Shown here: positions 27,629 through 35,992 of the stretch, piece by piece
How positions within the stretch are numbered: position 1 is the first letter of the stretch
Layout of the letters: each line of letters opens with the position of its first letter
DNA from: Pseudomonas floridensis
GTDB lineage: Bacteria; Pseudomonadota; Gammaproteobacteria; Pseudomonadales; Pseudomonadaceae
Assembly: GCF_002087235.1 (NCBI RefSeq)
Contig: NZ_MUIO01000009.1
Coordinates: forward strand, 1-64,000
Reading direction: 5' to 3'
DNA: 64,000 bases
Made by a program: the position numbers and the translations under genes
Notes under the pieces: generated by a model
Told to the model about the DNA's origin: nothing
Seen by the model: the letters and a program-made list of their open reading frames with translations, nothing else
Database searches by the model: none

Positions 27629-28918
27629 ATGGTTGCTGCAATCACAATTTTTGTCCTGACACTTACGCTTGTCATCTGGCAGCCGAAGGGGTTGGGAGTT
27701 GGCTGGAGCGCCGCCGGCGGTGCAGTACTGGCTTTGCTCACTGGTGTGGTTGGCCTAAGCGACGTACCCACGGTGTGGGCCATCGTGTGGAATGCAACGG
27801 CTACTTTCATCGCCGTCATCATCATCAGCCTGTTGCTGGATGAGGCCGGATTCTTTGAGTGGGCTGCCTTGCACATGGCACGGTTGGGCCAAGGCAAAGG
27901 CATCCGGTTGTTCATCCTGATGATCCTGCTGGGCGCCGCTGTTTCGGCCCTGTTTGCAAACGATGGCGCTGCGTTGATCCTGACCCCCATCGTCATTGCC
28001 ATGCTCACAGCCTTGCGCTTTAGCCCGGCGTCCACCCTGGCCTTTGTCATGGCTGCAGGTTTCATCGCGGATACCGCGAGCCTACCGATGGTGGTGTCCA
28101 ACCTGGTCAATATCGTGTCAGCGGATTTCTTCCAAATCGGATTCGCTGAATATGCTTTGGTGATGCTGCCCGTGAACATGGTCAGCGTGATGGCGACCTT
28201 GTTCATGCTGTGGCTGTGCTATCGGCGCGACATACCCACCACCTACGATCCGCAGCAGCTCGATGCACCTGAGACTGTCATCCGTGACAAGGCTACCTTC
28301 GTAGCCGGCTGGTGGGTCTTGGCATTACTGCTTGTCGGCCTGTTCGCGCTGGAGCCGCTGGGGGTCCCCATCAGTGCGGTGGCAGCCAGCTGCGCACTCA
28401 TCCTTCTGGTGATAGCCGGCAAAGGTCGCGTTATTTCTACCCGTACGGTTATCAAAAATGCACCGTGGCAGGTCGTGGTGTTTTCGCTAGGGATGTACCT
28501 GGTGGTCTATGGGCTGCGCAACGCAGGGCTCACGGACGCTCTCACGTCTCTGCTCAATGTCTTCGCTGAACAGGGCCTGTGGACTGCAACTATGGGTACC
28601 GGCGTGGTGGCTGCATTGCTGTCGTCTGTTATGAACAACATGCCCAGCGTGCTTCTCGGTGCCCTATCGATCCAGGCCAGTCAGGCCACAGGCGTGGTCC
28701 ATCAGGCCATGGTGTACGCCAACATCATCGGCTGCGACTTGGGGCCCAAGATCACTCCGATCGGTAGCCTGGCCACGTTGCTGTGGCTCCACGTACTGGC
28801 TCAAAAAAACATCCGCATCACGTGGGGATTCTACTTCAAGGTTGGCAGCCTGCTAACCATCCCTGTTCTGCTTATTACCTTGGCCGCACTCGCCCTGTGG
28901 CTCAGCATCCAAGCCTAG
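27629..28918 (+). CDS. arsB: ArsB arsenite efflux permease
   Basis: 429 aa from ATG 27629 (the frame is open from 27599, inside arsR, and was rejected). About twelve transmembrane segments and the ArsB signatures [33 protein letters not shown] and [12 protein letters not shown] are present. It extrudes arsenite (and antimonite) across the inner membrane. Length is normal. It is followed after 9 bases by arsC. Confidence 0.95.
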   Translation: MVAAITIFVLTLTLVIWQPKGLGVGWSAAGGAVLALLTGVVGLSDVPTVWAIVWNATATFIAVIIISLLLDEAGFFEWAALHMARLGQGKGIRLFILMILLGAAVSALFANDGAALILTPIVIAMLTALRFSPASTLAFVMAAGFIADTASLPMVVSNLVNIVSADFFQIGFAEYALVMLPVNMVSVMATLFMLWLCYRRDIPTTYDPQQLDAPETVIRDKATFVAGWWVLALLLVGLFALEPLGVPISAVAASCALILLVIAGKGRVISTRTVIKNAPWQVVVFSLGMYLVVYGLRNAGLTDALTSLLNVFAEQGLWTATMGTGVVAALLSSVMNNMPSVLLGALSIQASQATGVVHQAMVYANIIGCDLGPKITPIGSLATLLWLHVLAQKNIRITWGFYFKVGSLLTIPVLLITLAALALWLSIQA

Positions 28919-28927
28919 GAGTAATCG

Positions 28928-29398
28928 ATGAAAGTCCTTTTCATGTGTACCGCCAATAGCTGTCGGAGCGTGCTTTCTGAAGCGCTGTTCAACCACCTGG
29001 CCCCTGAAGGCGTCACAGCAGTGAGCTCCGGCAGCTTTCCGAGCGGACGACTCAATGCTCAGGCGGTCAGTACCCTCCAAGCGCTCGGCATCGATACGTC
29101 AGGGCTACATAGCAAGGGCTCGGAGAGCTTCCAGGACAATCCGCCTGACGTTGTGATCACCGTCTGTGACAAGGCTGGAGGCGAGCCCTGCCCCGTCTAT
29201 TTTGGCCCAGCTATCAAGAGTCATTGGGGGTTGTCTGATCCCTCGGATGTCGTTGGCAGCGATGAGGAGAAGCAGGCAGCCTTTGATGCTACCGTGGCAA
29301 CTATCCGGAACCGATTTACGGCCTTCTTTGCTTTGGACTTGGACGCGCTCAGTTCAACAGAGCTCAAGCATGCCTTGGACAGGGTTGGAGCATTGTAA
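28928..29398 (+). CDS. arsC: ArsC arsenate reductase, low-molecular-weight phosphatase type
   Basis: 156 aa. The N-terminal P-loop CTANSCR (Cys7 to Arg13) and redox cysteines Cys80 and Cys88 mark the LMW-PTP-related ArsC class, which reduces arsenate to arsenite through a Cys relay and thioredoxin or glutaredoxin. [16 protein letters not shown] carries the general-acid Asp. Its stop overlaps the arsH start by one base. Confidence 0.93.
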   Translation: MKVLFMCTANSCRSVLSEALFNHLAPEGVTAVSSGSFPSGRLNAQAVSTLQALGIDTSGLHSKGSESFQDNPPDVVITVCDKAGGEPCPVYFGPAIKSHWGLSDPSDVVGSDEEKQAAFDATVATIRNRFTAFFALDLDALSSTELKHALDRVGAL

Positions 29399-30132
29399 TG
29401 ATCGAGCCTACATCCGAATATCCGGAAGACTTTCCCAGCCTGGACCTAACTCTGCTCGATGCGCCTACGCCTGAGAAGCTTGGCCAGGGTATGCAGCCCG
29501 ACTACAAGCCTCGCATCCTGTTGCTCTATGGGTCCACCCGTGAGCGCTCGTTCAGTCGGTTGCTGACCCAAGAGGCAGCGCAACTCCTGAACCTCATGGG
29601 TGCAGAGACGGCCATCTTCGACCCTTCAGGTTTGCCGTTACCTGATGATGCACCGGTGGAACATCCAAAAGTCCAGGAGCTGCGCGACCTGGTGCTGTGG
29701 TCCGAGGGTCAGGTGTGGTGTTCGCCGGAACGGCATGGGTCAATGTCGGCCGTGTTCAAGGCGCAGATCGATTGGATCCCTTTGGCGTTGGGCGCAGTAC
29801 GACCTTCGCAAGGCAAGACGTTGGCTGTGATGCAGGTATGTGGTGGATCCCAGTCCTTCAATACGGTCAATCAGCTTCGTATCCTGGGCCGCTGGATGCG
29901 TATGGTCACGATCCCGAATCAATCCTCGGTACCCAAAGCCTTCCTTGAATTTGACGAAGCCGGGCGCATGAAGCCGTCTGCCTACTACGATCGGGTAGTG
30001 GACGTGATGGAGGAACTGGTGAAATTCACGTTGTTGGTACGAGGTCGAGAGAGTTACCTGGTAGACCGCTATTCGGAACGCAAGGAAGACGCCGAGGCCC
30101 TTTCCAAACGGGTGAACCAGCGGTCTATTTAG
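29398..30132 (+). CDS. arsH: ArsH NADPH-dependent FMN reductase / organoarsenical oxidase
   Basis: 244 aa flavodoxin-like protein. [15 protein letters not shown] is the FMN-phosphate loop, and [20 protein letters not shown] is the family's flavin-contact stretch. ArsH enzymes oxidise trivalent organoarsenicals and produce or consume peroxide. It completes the arsRBCH operon and is followed by a strong hairpin at 30147. Confidence 0.93.
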   Translation: MIEPTSEYPEDFPSLDLTLLDAPTPEKLGQGMQPDYKPRILLLYGSTRERSFSRLLTQEAAQLLNLMGAETAIFDPSGLPLPDDAPVEHPKVQELRDLVLWSEGQVWCSPERHGSMSAVFKAQIDWIPLALGAVRPSQGKTLAVMQVCGGSQSFNTVNQLRILGRWMRMVTIPNQSSVPKAFLEFDEAGRMKPSAYYDRVVDVMEELVKFTLLVRGRESYLVDRYSERKEDAEALSKRVNQRSI

Positions 30133-30146
30133 CCTTGGGCTCACAA

Positions 30147-30173
30147 GCCTGTTAGCGCATTGCGCTAACAGGC
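30147..30173 (+). terminator. Hairpin after arsH
   Basis: GCCTGTTAGCGC and GCGCTAACAGGC form a perfect 12-base stem with a 3-base loop, 15 bases after the arsH stop. No T-run follows, but the position suggests transcription end or mRNA protection. Confidence 0.6.
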
Positions 30174-30274
30174 CCAACGAGTAGCTACGGCGCGGGCGGA
30201 TAAGTCATAGGCACCTAAATTTTGCGCCACACCAACGCAGGAATGGCTCTGATATAGATCAGCTCGCTTATCAA

Positions 30275-31177
30275 CTAAATCAACGTTTGAGTAATGACCG
30301 CAGCTGCAGCTAGCCCTCTGATTTCTTCGGGTAAAGCCAATGCTAGAGGTAGAACGACTAATGAATTGCGTGTCGAGCTACTGAATGCAACTGATCTGGC
30401 AGTGATAGCTGGCAATTTGAATGCTCGCGCAACCAGCGCACCCACCAATGGAGCCAGGAGCATGAAGCCGATGTAGACAGGAATCACAGGTAGCAGCTTA
30501 TCTATGTCTCTGACCACTGCCGAAATCTGCGAGCCAATCACTACAACTAGCACAGCAGCCATAGCCGGCACAGGCATCCAAGCCCATGCGCTATTCCAGC
30601 CGTCAACAAAGCGCGACCGCTTCGCCCCGGCAGCCGTTGCTATCGCCAAAACCAAAGGCAGGGCGATCAGCACCACAAAGGCCTCAATGAATGGGCCGAT
30701 GGATATGACTACTGCAGAGTCGTCGCCCAGCATGAAGGCAAGGTACAGCGGCAGCAGCACAAGCTGGAGCAAAAGTAGCAATGGAGTGGCTGCAAGGATC
30801 AGTTTGGAATCGCCCTTCCCGATATGGGTAAACACCACCACATAATCGATACAAGGCGTCAGCAGAACCAGCAAAGCACCTACCAAAATCGCGGGATGAT
30901 TGCTTAGTCCCGTCGTCAACGCCCAGACCAACAAGGGAATGGCTAGGAAATTCGCGGTCAGCAGCGCCGCCATGAAGCGCTTATTGGCGAGCCCGTCCCG
31001 GAGATCCAAGAACGGAATCTGTAAAAACATTGCGTACATCAGTACTGCTATGGCCGGCGTCACCATTGCACCTAAAGCTTGAGCCGCGTGAGGTGCGAGC
31101 AGGCCTCCAATGGCCGCGATAATGACCGCCACAAAGTAAACGGGAATCTGGTTTTTCTCTAGCTGTTCTCTGTCCAC
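30275..31177 (-). CDS. Arsenite permease / bile acid:sodium symporter family, amber-truncated
   Basis: 300 aa with about nine to ten transmembrane helices of the ACR3/bile-acid symporter superfamily, as in arsenic resistance proteins. PCIDYVVVFTHIGKGDS and SSSTRNSLVVLPLALALP are the family's helix-breaking signatures. The frame stops at a TAG (30275-30277), but the next 19 codons in the same frame (to a stop at 30215) read LISELIYIRAIPALVWRKI, the expected end of the protein. One nonsense change has thus removed the last part. It is divergent from a MerR regulator. Confidence 0.82.
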   Translation of the reverse strand: MDREQLEKNQIPVYFVAVIIAAIGGLLAPHAAQALGAMVTPAIAVLMYAMFLQIPFLDLRDGLANKRFMAALLTANFLAIPLLVWALTTGLSNHPAILVGALLVLLTPCIDYVVVFTHIGKGDSKLILAATPLLLLLQLVLLPLYLAFMLGDDSAVVISIGPFIEAFVVLIALPLVLAIATAAGAKRSRFVDGWNSAWAWMPVPAMAAVLVVVIGSQISAVVRDIDKLLPVIPVYIGFMLLAPLVGALVARAFKLPAITARSVAFSSSTRNSLVVLPLALALPEEIRGLAAAAVITQTLI

Positions 31178-31227
31178 AAAATGCCCTTAATCGTGAGTGA
31201 TCATTTCTCGACTGAGAAGGTTAATAT

Positions 31228-31242
31228 CTGTAGCCACTACAG
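31228..31242. promoter_or_regulatory. MerR-type dyad between permease and regulator
   Basis: CTGTAG, CCA, CTACAG: a perfect 6-base dyad with 3-base spacer, 28 bases before the merR-like start. On the minus strand TTGAAC lies just upstream and TATTAA just downstream, so the dyad sits in the promoter spacer for the permease, as expected for MerR activation. Confidence 0.65.
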
Positions 31243-31269
31243 GTTCAAACAAAATCTTTGGGAGTCTGC

Positions 31270-31704
31270 ATGCTAGGAATCGGAGCACTGTCGAAATCAA
31301 CGGGTTGTCACATTGAAACGATTCGCTACTACGAAAAAATAGGCCTTCTACCCCCGGCTACGCGGTCAGCAGGGCGGCATCGAATCTATACCGAGAAGCA
31401 TCGATCAAGACTCATCTTCATCCGCCAGAACCGTGAATTGGGCTTTCCCCTCGACGATATACGAGAACTCATAGCGCTCGCAGCAGATGCTGAGCGTCCG
31501 TGCGCTGATGCGTTGTCGGTCGTCAGGAAACACCTAGCGGAAGTAGAGGCGAAGGTAGCCAAGCTCCAGCAAATAAGGATCGATTTGCTCTCGATGGCAG
31601 GCAGGTGCGAGTCGACTTGCTTAGGCTCGAGCACTCCAGATTGCACGATCGTAGAGTCCCTGTTTGAACCGGCTGCTGGGACTGGTTCGGGTTGCTGCTC
31701 TTAG
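31270..31704 (+). CDS. MerR-family metal(loid)-sensing regulator
   Basis: 144 aa from ATG 31270 (an in-frame TTG upstream was rejected). The N-terminal MerR HTH (IGALSKSTGCHIETIRYYEKIGLL) is followed by the dimerisation helix and Cys78, Cys113, Cys117 and Cys125, plus a C-terminal GCCS. Cysteines near 78/113/125 resemble those of Hg/Pb/Cd/Zn-sensing MerR proteins, so it senses a thiophilic ion. The divergent gene suggests arsenite or antimonite, but lead, cadmium or mercury cannot be excluded. Confidence 0.88.
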   Translation: MLGIGALSKSTGCHIETIRYYEKIGLLPPATRSAGRHRIYTEKHRSRLIFIRQNRELGFPLDDIRELIALAADAERPCADALSVVRKHLAEVEAKVAKLQQIRIDLLSMAGRCESTCLGSSTPDCTIVESLFEPAAGTGSGCCS

Positions 31705-31745
31705 ACAGATTAAATTTTAAGTCTATGATAAATATAGAAAAACAT

Positions 31746-31773
31746 CTGTTTTATAACGTATTTTATCACCCTA
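31746..31773. other. Second core-like recombination sequence, right end of ars block
   Basis: CTGTTTTATAA, spacer CGTATT, TTATCACCCTA. The right arm and spacer match the site at 27066 closely (ATAAC-TATTTTATCACC, 17 of 18), whereas the left arm is degenerate. The site lies between merR and the AT-rich flanking gene, where cargo gives way to ICE sequence. Confidence 0.55.
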
Positions 31774-31909
31774 AATTAGCTTTCGCTTGGATCGGAGGTT
31801 CTCTCGAAGCGCACCTCCTACCGATCATCAAAAGTGCAGAGTCATCAGGCTTGCTATCAGGAATCTCACTGCTATTATCAAATCGCCACTATCAAAAGGA
31901 ATTGCGTCA

Positions 31910-32404
31910 ATGACTGGACCAAGAGTTTACGTTATCCAATATGATGAAAAGAATGAGTACCCCTATGGATTTGTTTCAGTTCCAGATTGGGAGATGAAGC
32001 TTCCAGAAAAGATTCAGGACGAGGATGCACTTCGCATTCAATATGTAGTTGAATATAATAAAGATGGGGACGCAGAACTTTACAAAGTTACAGGATGGGA
32101 CCGGAGGATAGTAAACCGATCGCAAGGCAAGATGATTGACTGGACTCTGAGAATAGGGGGGACAGTTGGATTATCCAAGGAGCAGGTAAATTACTTGTTG
32201 GATACTTACCGTCCAGGTACGGAACTGACATCTTCTCAAGTGACAGACTTTGACGCCTTTCTAAATGGATCTCGTAAACCTCCAGAGGTCTTCGACCTAG
32301 ACGGAGTTTTAAGGAAGGCAATGTCGTTGGAGGATGCAAAGCTTGCGGTTTCGAAATTCTACCATGTTAGACCTGAGCAGGTTCAAATCAACATCATAGG
32401 ATAA
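31910..32404 (+). CDS. Hypothetical protein, AT-rich
   Basis: 164 aa from ATG 31910 with AAAAGGA nine bases upstream. No family recognised. The N-terminal half is rich in Tyr/Asp/Glu; a helical C-terminal domain (about 100-160) follows. The coding sequence is clearly more AT-rich than its neighbours. It lies just right of the recombination-like site and before topB, so it may be a separate acquisition. Confidence 0.7.
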   Translation: MTGPRVYVIQYDEKNEYPYGFVSVPDWEMKLPEKIQDEDALRIQYVVEYNKDGDAELYKVTGWDRRIVNRSQGKMIDWTLRIGGTVGLSKEQVNYLLDTYRPGTELTSSQVTDFDAFLNGSRKPPEVFDLDGVLRKAMSLEDAKLAVSKFYHVRPEQVQINIIG

Positions 32405-32536
32405 ATGACGGCATTCGGTGGACGCGTGAGGCGCTTCAGATAACCCTGTTGGACCAGTATAGGGTTTTCTAAGGCGCATAACTTCTCAAGCAGGCAATGT
32501 TTCTCCTTTGAGTAAAACGACCTCATCGGAGTCCTT

Positions 32537-34558
32537 ATGCGTTTGTATCTGTGCGAGAAGCCCAGCCAGGGTAAAGACATCGCCGCCGTACTCGGGGCCA
32601 AGACACGAGGTGACGGCTGCATCAAGGGCAATGGTGTGGCCGTGACCTGGGGAATTGGGCACTTGCTGGAAACGGCTCCACCGGATGCCTATGGCGATCA
32701 CCTGAAAAACTGGAGCCTGGATACACTTCCAATCCTGCCTGTTGAATGGAAAGTGCTCGTAAAGCCGAAAACCTCCAGTCAGTTCAAGATCGTCAAGCAG
32801 CTTCTCAAGCAGGCTACCGAGCTCGTCATTGCGACAGACGCTGACCGCGAGGGGGAGATGATCGCGCGCGAACTGATCGAGTATTGTGGGTACCGAGGAC
32901 CGATTCAGAGGCTATGGCTGTCTGCGCTCAATGAAGCATCCATCCGCCAAGCGCTCAACACCGTCAAGCAAGGCTCAGAAACCTACCCGTTGTACCTCTC
33001 GGCGCTCGCTCGCTCCAGAGCGGACTGGCTCATCGGTATGAATTTTTCGCGGCTATTCACCCTGCTCGGCCGACAGGCCGGGTACACCGGTGTGCTCTCC
33101 GTGGGCCGTGTCCAAACACCGACCCTTCGCCTGGTGGTCGACCGCGACCGGGATATCTCGAACTTCATACCCAAACCGTTCTGGAGTGTCGAGGTTCAGC
33201 TCTGGACGGCAGGACAATCGTTCTTAGCGAAATGGGTCGCCGATGAGTACGTGGTAGATGAGGAAGGCCGTTGCCTTGATCAAGCTGCTGCAGCTGCTGC
33301 ACTGGCCGCGCTGAAAAGTAGTCAGGCTGCCTCAACAGTTTCTGTTGATACAAAGCGTGGCAAGGATCCAGCTCCGCTCCCGTTCGATCTGAGCACCCTG
33401 CAGGAGGTGTGCTCTGCAAAGTTTGGGATGGGTGTGCAAGAGACGCTGGACGTAGCACAGTCACTTTACGAAACTCACAAGGCGACGACCTACCCAAGGA
33501 CCGATTGCGGGTACCTGCCGGAGAGCATGTTTGACGAAGTGCCGATGGTCCTCGATGCTCTGAATCGAACTGATCCATCCATCGGCAAGACGCTGCAACT
33601 GATCGACCCGGAGCAACGTTCCCGGGCATGGAATGACAAAAAAATCACTGGTCCCCACCACGGGATAATCCCCACGCTTGAACCTGCAAACCTTTCAGCA
33701 ATGTCTGAGAAGGAACGCAAGGTCTATGAATTGATCCGCGCCCACTTCCTTGCGCAGTTCCTGCCTACCCATGAGTACGACCGGACCGTGGCCACCTTCG
33801 AATGCAATGCCGTTCTACTGCAAGCAGTGGGCAAGCGAATCGTGGTCCCAGGCTGGAAGGTTCTTTTTTCTGCATCGTCCGAAGAAGAGGCTGATGACAG
33901 TGGCGGCCGCTCTCAGATCCTGCCAGTGCTGCAAATTGGCACTCGGTGTGACGTTCAGGACCTGCATCTCAAATCGCTGAAAACTGAGCCGCCCAAGGCT
34001 TACACCGAAGGTACATTAATCAAAGCGATGAAAACCATTGCCAAGCTGGTGAAGGATCCACGACTGGCTCAAAAGCTCAAGGAAACCACCGGTATTGGTA
34101 CTGAAGCAACTCGCGCAGGCACGATTCAGGGCTTGATAGACCGAGGGTCACTCATCAAGAAAGGTAGCGCGCTGCGAGCAACTGAAGCAGCATTCTCGCT
34201 AATTGATGCGGTCCCTCCTGCTGTGGCCGATCCCGGCACAACTGCGATATGGGAGCAAGCGCTTACGATGATCGAGCAAGGCACCTTGACGCTCGATGAT
34301 TTTATCGCCAGACAATCGAGCTGGATCACCAGGCTCGTCGAACAATACAAAGGCACCACCTTGTCGATCAAAGTGCCCGAAGGTCCCAAGTGCCCTTTGT
34401 GCAGTGCGAAAACCTCGCAGCGTAAAGGATCCTCAGGCGTTTTCTGGGCGTGTTCCCGCTACCCCGAATGCAAAGGTACGGTGAACATTGGTACAGGGAA
34501 GAAAAAATCACCTGGCAAGTCAGCCAAGCCCCGAGCCGCTACTGTCAAGAGCAGCTGA
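32537..34558 (+). CDS. topB: DNA topoisomerase III
   Basis: 673 aa type IA topoisomerase. Toprim motifs are CEKPSQGKDIAAVLG at the start and ATDADREGEM near residue 97. SVGRVQTPTL follows near 190, and the catalytic Tyr lies in TYPRTDCGYLP (near 318). A C-terminal four-Cys zinc finger (CPLC...CSRYPEC) and a basic tail complete it. ICE copies of topB are a fixed part of this element family and probably resolve single-stranded or catenated intermediates during transfer or replication. RBS GGAG five bases before ATG. Confidence 0.95.
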   Translation: MRLYLCEKPSQGKDIAAVLGAKTRGDGCIKGNGVAVTWGIGHLLETAPPDAYGDHLKNWSLDTLPILPVEWKVLVKPKTSSQFKIVKQLLKQATELVIATDADREGEMIARELIEYCGYRGPIQRLWLSALNEASIRQALNTVKQGSETYPLYLSALARSRADWLIGMNFSRLFTLLGRQAGYTGVLSVGRVQTPTLRLVVDRDRDISNFIPKPFWSVEVQLWTAGQSFLAKWVADEYVVDEEGRCLDQAAAAAALAALKSSQAASTVSVDTKRGKDPAPLPFDLSTLQEVCSAKFGMGVQETLDVAQSLYETHKATTYPRTDCGYLPESMFDEVPMVLDALNRTDPSIGKTLQLIDPEQRSRAWNDKKITGPHHGIIPTLEPANLSAMSEKERKVYELIRAHFLAQFLPTHEYDRTVATFECNAVLLQAVGKRIVVPGWKVLFSASSEEEADDSGGRSQILPVLQIGTRCDVQDLHLKSLKTEPPKAYTEGTLIKAMKTIAKLVKDPRLAQKLKETTGIGTEATRAGTIQGLIDRGSLIKKGSALRATEAAFSLIDAVPPAVADPGTTAIWEQALTMIEQGTLTLDDFIARQSSWITRLVEQYKGTTLSIKVPEGPKCPLCSAKTSQRKGSSGVFWACSRYPECKGTVNIGTGKKKSPGKSAKPRAATVKSS

Positions 34559-34625
34559 GAGGCTGGTGATAGCGGGGTTACAAATGATGTGCCACAATGG
34601 GGCTACTACCAGTTCCACCCCGCTG

Positions 34626-34872
34626 GTCACTGACGGTCATCAGTGACACCCTGGAGAAGTCGGCCTTGCCTTCATTCTCCTCCCCCAAAGTACGCAAAGC
34701 ATCGGGAGGGGCGTACAGATCTTGTTGTGAATTCTCCCTGTGTCTCCCTGTTCAGTAGCAGACACGCAGCCGTCTAACTCGTGAAAGCGGGTTCATAGGC
34801 ACACAGAGTTCACAGAAGGTTCGATGCATAGTCGTCTCAGGGCCGCACTGGTGTTGCGGTCCACTTTTTTTT
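34626..34872 (+). ncRNA. Possible free-standing RNA with motif copy A and terminator
   Basis: GTACGC (34690-34695) and GCGTAC (34711-34716) enclose AAAGCATCGGGAGGG, the same 15-base loop layout as in copies B-D, where the stem is GTTCGC/GCGAAC. The changed base pair is compensated. An upstream hairpin (GTCACTG/CAGTGAC, 34626-34647) and a terminator at 34840-34872 bracket it. No open frame is attached, so a small RNA is suspected. The 5' end is a guess. Confidence 0.45.
34840..34872 (+). terminator. Rho-independent terminator
   Basis: GGGCCGCA (34840-34847) pairs with TGCGGTCC (34855-34862), one G-T wobble, 7-base loop, followed two bases later by eight T (34865-34872). Confidence 0.85.
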
Positions 34873-34897
34873 AAAAACGCTTCCGACTCTCTCGGCA

Positions 34898-34938
34898 GGT
34901 AACCTGGTCATCTCGCAACGCTGGATGACCAGGTTACC
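34898..34938. repeat. Perfect 15-base inverted repeat
   Basis: GGTAACCTGGTCATC at 34898-34912 is repeated as its exact reverse complement at 34924-34938, with an 11-base spacer. No T-tract on either side. Protein-binding or transfer-related site are both possible. Confidence 0.8.
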
Positions 34939-35121
34939 TTCCGAGGTAGCCACTTTTCGCTGCCGGCGCCCACCGGTGAAAAAACGGGTTCCCTTTGTGC
35001 GCGAATGCGTGCCTTTTGATAACTGGCCCAAGCCACGACAACGGGCCGGGTGATGTCGATGTAGCAATGCGTGCGATCAATGCCCAGGGATCCTCGCTGA
35101 GCTAGCGCTCACAGGTGGCAA

Positions 35122-35188
35122 ACTTTACAAGTTGTTGCAAAGTACACATCGGCTGAGAGCTAGCGTCTTCAATGAGATAGCTCTCAGC
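35122..35188. repeat. Two adjacent hairpins
   Basis: ACTTT-CAA...TTG-AAAGT (35122-35143) is followed by GCTGAGAGCTA (35152-35162) pairing perfectly with TAGCTCTCAGC (35178-35188). They lie 190-256 bases before the next gene. Confidence 0.65.
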
Positions 35189-35377
35189 ACGATTCCCATT
35201 GAGTCAGCGTTAGAACAACATTGTTTCTCCAGCCAGATAAAGCGTCTGTTCGCGTGAAATTCCTCCAACAGGTTGTTCTTTCGCGTGAATAAAACAAGCT
35301 CTAATTACGCCTCGCTTTTGCGGGACTGAGTCAGTAAGGAACGCTGTATTTTGCGTTCATCAATATTAGGAATTAAC

Positions 35378-35644
35378 ATGAGTGTGCTGAAGGGAGTGCT
35401 TGACTGGATGATCACTAAACTTGCGTCTAAGCAATCTCCAGTAAGACCAGAAACAGTTGAGAACCAAGCGGCTCAGGCAGCCTTAGAACTCGCTGCGATT
35501 CTGAGAGTAGGGGGAGCCTTGGAGCATGATGAGATCCCGATGATCACACGTCGACTGCAGTCCGTGATTGATGCGACAAATGCCGTGGTTGCTGCCTGCG
35601 AACCAAGTCAAGCAGAAGGAAGATACTGTCGTAGAGAGCTCTGA
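35378..35644 (+). CDS. Small helical protein, unknown
   Basis: 88 aa from ATG 35378 with AGGA eight bases upstream. The start (MSVLKGVLDWMITKLASKQ) is an amphipathic helix, followed by an Ala/Leu/Glu-rich helical region; no membrane segment. No family recognised. It opens the small-gene cluster that carries structured leaders, but its own leader shows no SD-masking hairpin. Two direct repeats TTCGCGTGAA lie about 90-130 bases upstream and could be a regulator site. Confidence 0.6.
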   Translation: MSVLKGVLDWMITKLASKQSPVRPETVENQAAQAALELAAILRVGGALEHDEIPMITRRLQSVIDATNAVVAACEPSQAEGRYCRREL

Positions 35645-35723
35645 CACAAGCATCTCACGCTGGTCGTGGCCAAACCCGACAGCTCGTGCTTGACAAGCCT
35701 TCAAAGAATTCACATTCTCAAGA

Positions 35724-35868
35724 CATGTACCGCTGACGTTGTCAGCAACATGCCCGGGTAGTCAGGATCTCACGACTACGATGCGTCCCACGCATTGATC
35801 CCGCCCAAAGTTCGCAAAGCTTCCGGAGGCGCGAACGATCGGTATTGGTTACCGATGGATGCATATTT
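35724..35868 (+). ncRNA. Structured RNA leader, copy B
   Basis: In order: hairpin CATGT/ACATG with GCTGAC/GTCAGC (35724-35752); stem GTAGTC/GACTAC (35758-35779); stem ATGCGT/ACGCAT (35781-35795); GGATC in the first loop able to pair with GATCC at 35797-35801, making a pseudoknot; stem GTTCGC/GCGAAC (35810-35836); stem ATCGGTA/TACCGAT (35838-35856); then GATGGATGCAT. It precedes the gene at 35993. Copies C and D share the design with compensated changes. Confidence 0.75.
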
Positions 35869-35925
35869 CACATCGCCCGCAACGCTGCACTCGGCTTGGC
35901 TGAGTCATGTCATACAACTCACCTG

Positions 35926-35986
35926 CCCTCGGGGAATACTTTCCCTTAGGGACAAGTTTCTCCGTTTTCTACTATTTGAACGGAGA
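35926..35986 (+). promoter_or_regulatory. SD-masking leader of the 35993 gene
   Basis: A double hairpin (CCCT/AGGG around GGGAA/TTCCC, 35926-35951) is followed by TCTCCGTT (35959-35966), which pairs perfectly with AACGGAGA (35979-35986). The second arm contains the Shine-Dalgarno GGAG, so the start at 35993 would be closed when the stem forms. Confidence 0.75.
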
Positions 35987-35992
35987 CTGACC

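Larger units (their letters stand above)
26001..31773. mobile_element. Cargo block 2: recombinase plus arsenic resistance module
   Basis: A leftward XerCD-like recombinase, a dyad core site just upstream of it (27066-27093), the ars operon, an arsenite-permease-family gene with its MerR regulator, and a second core-like sequence at 31746-31773. The two sites align over 28 bases (24 identical from 27073 and 31753), which suggests they bound the inserted cargo. The left end of the whole module is not defined. Confidence 0.55.
34559..35377. other. Long non-coding region with many hairpins
   Basis: About 820 bases without a credible gene. It holds a partial copy of the structured RNA motif (34690-34716), a strong terminator (34840-34872), a 15-base inverted repeat (34898-34938), hairpins at 35122-35143 and 35152-35188 (11-base arms), and two direct repeats TTCGCGTGAA at 35249 and 35280. 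Such a region next to topB could hold an ncRNA, oriT or a replication origin; none can be proven from sequence. Confidence 0.6.

Noticed and set aside
34837..35067. 76-residue minus-strand open frame
   Set aside because: It spans a terminator with T8 and a perfect 15-base inverted repeat, has no recognisable product and no ribosome binding site.
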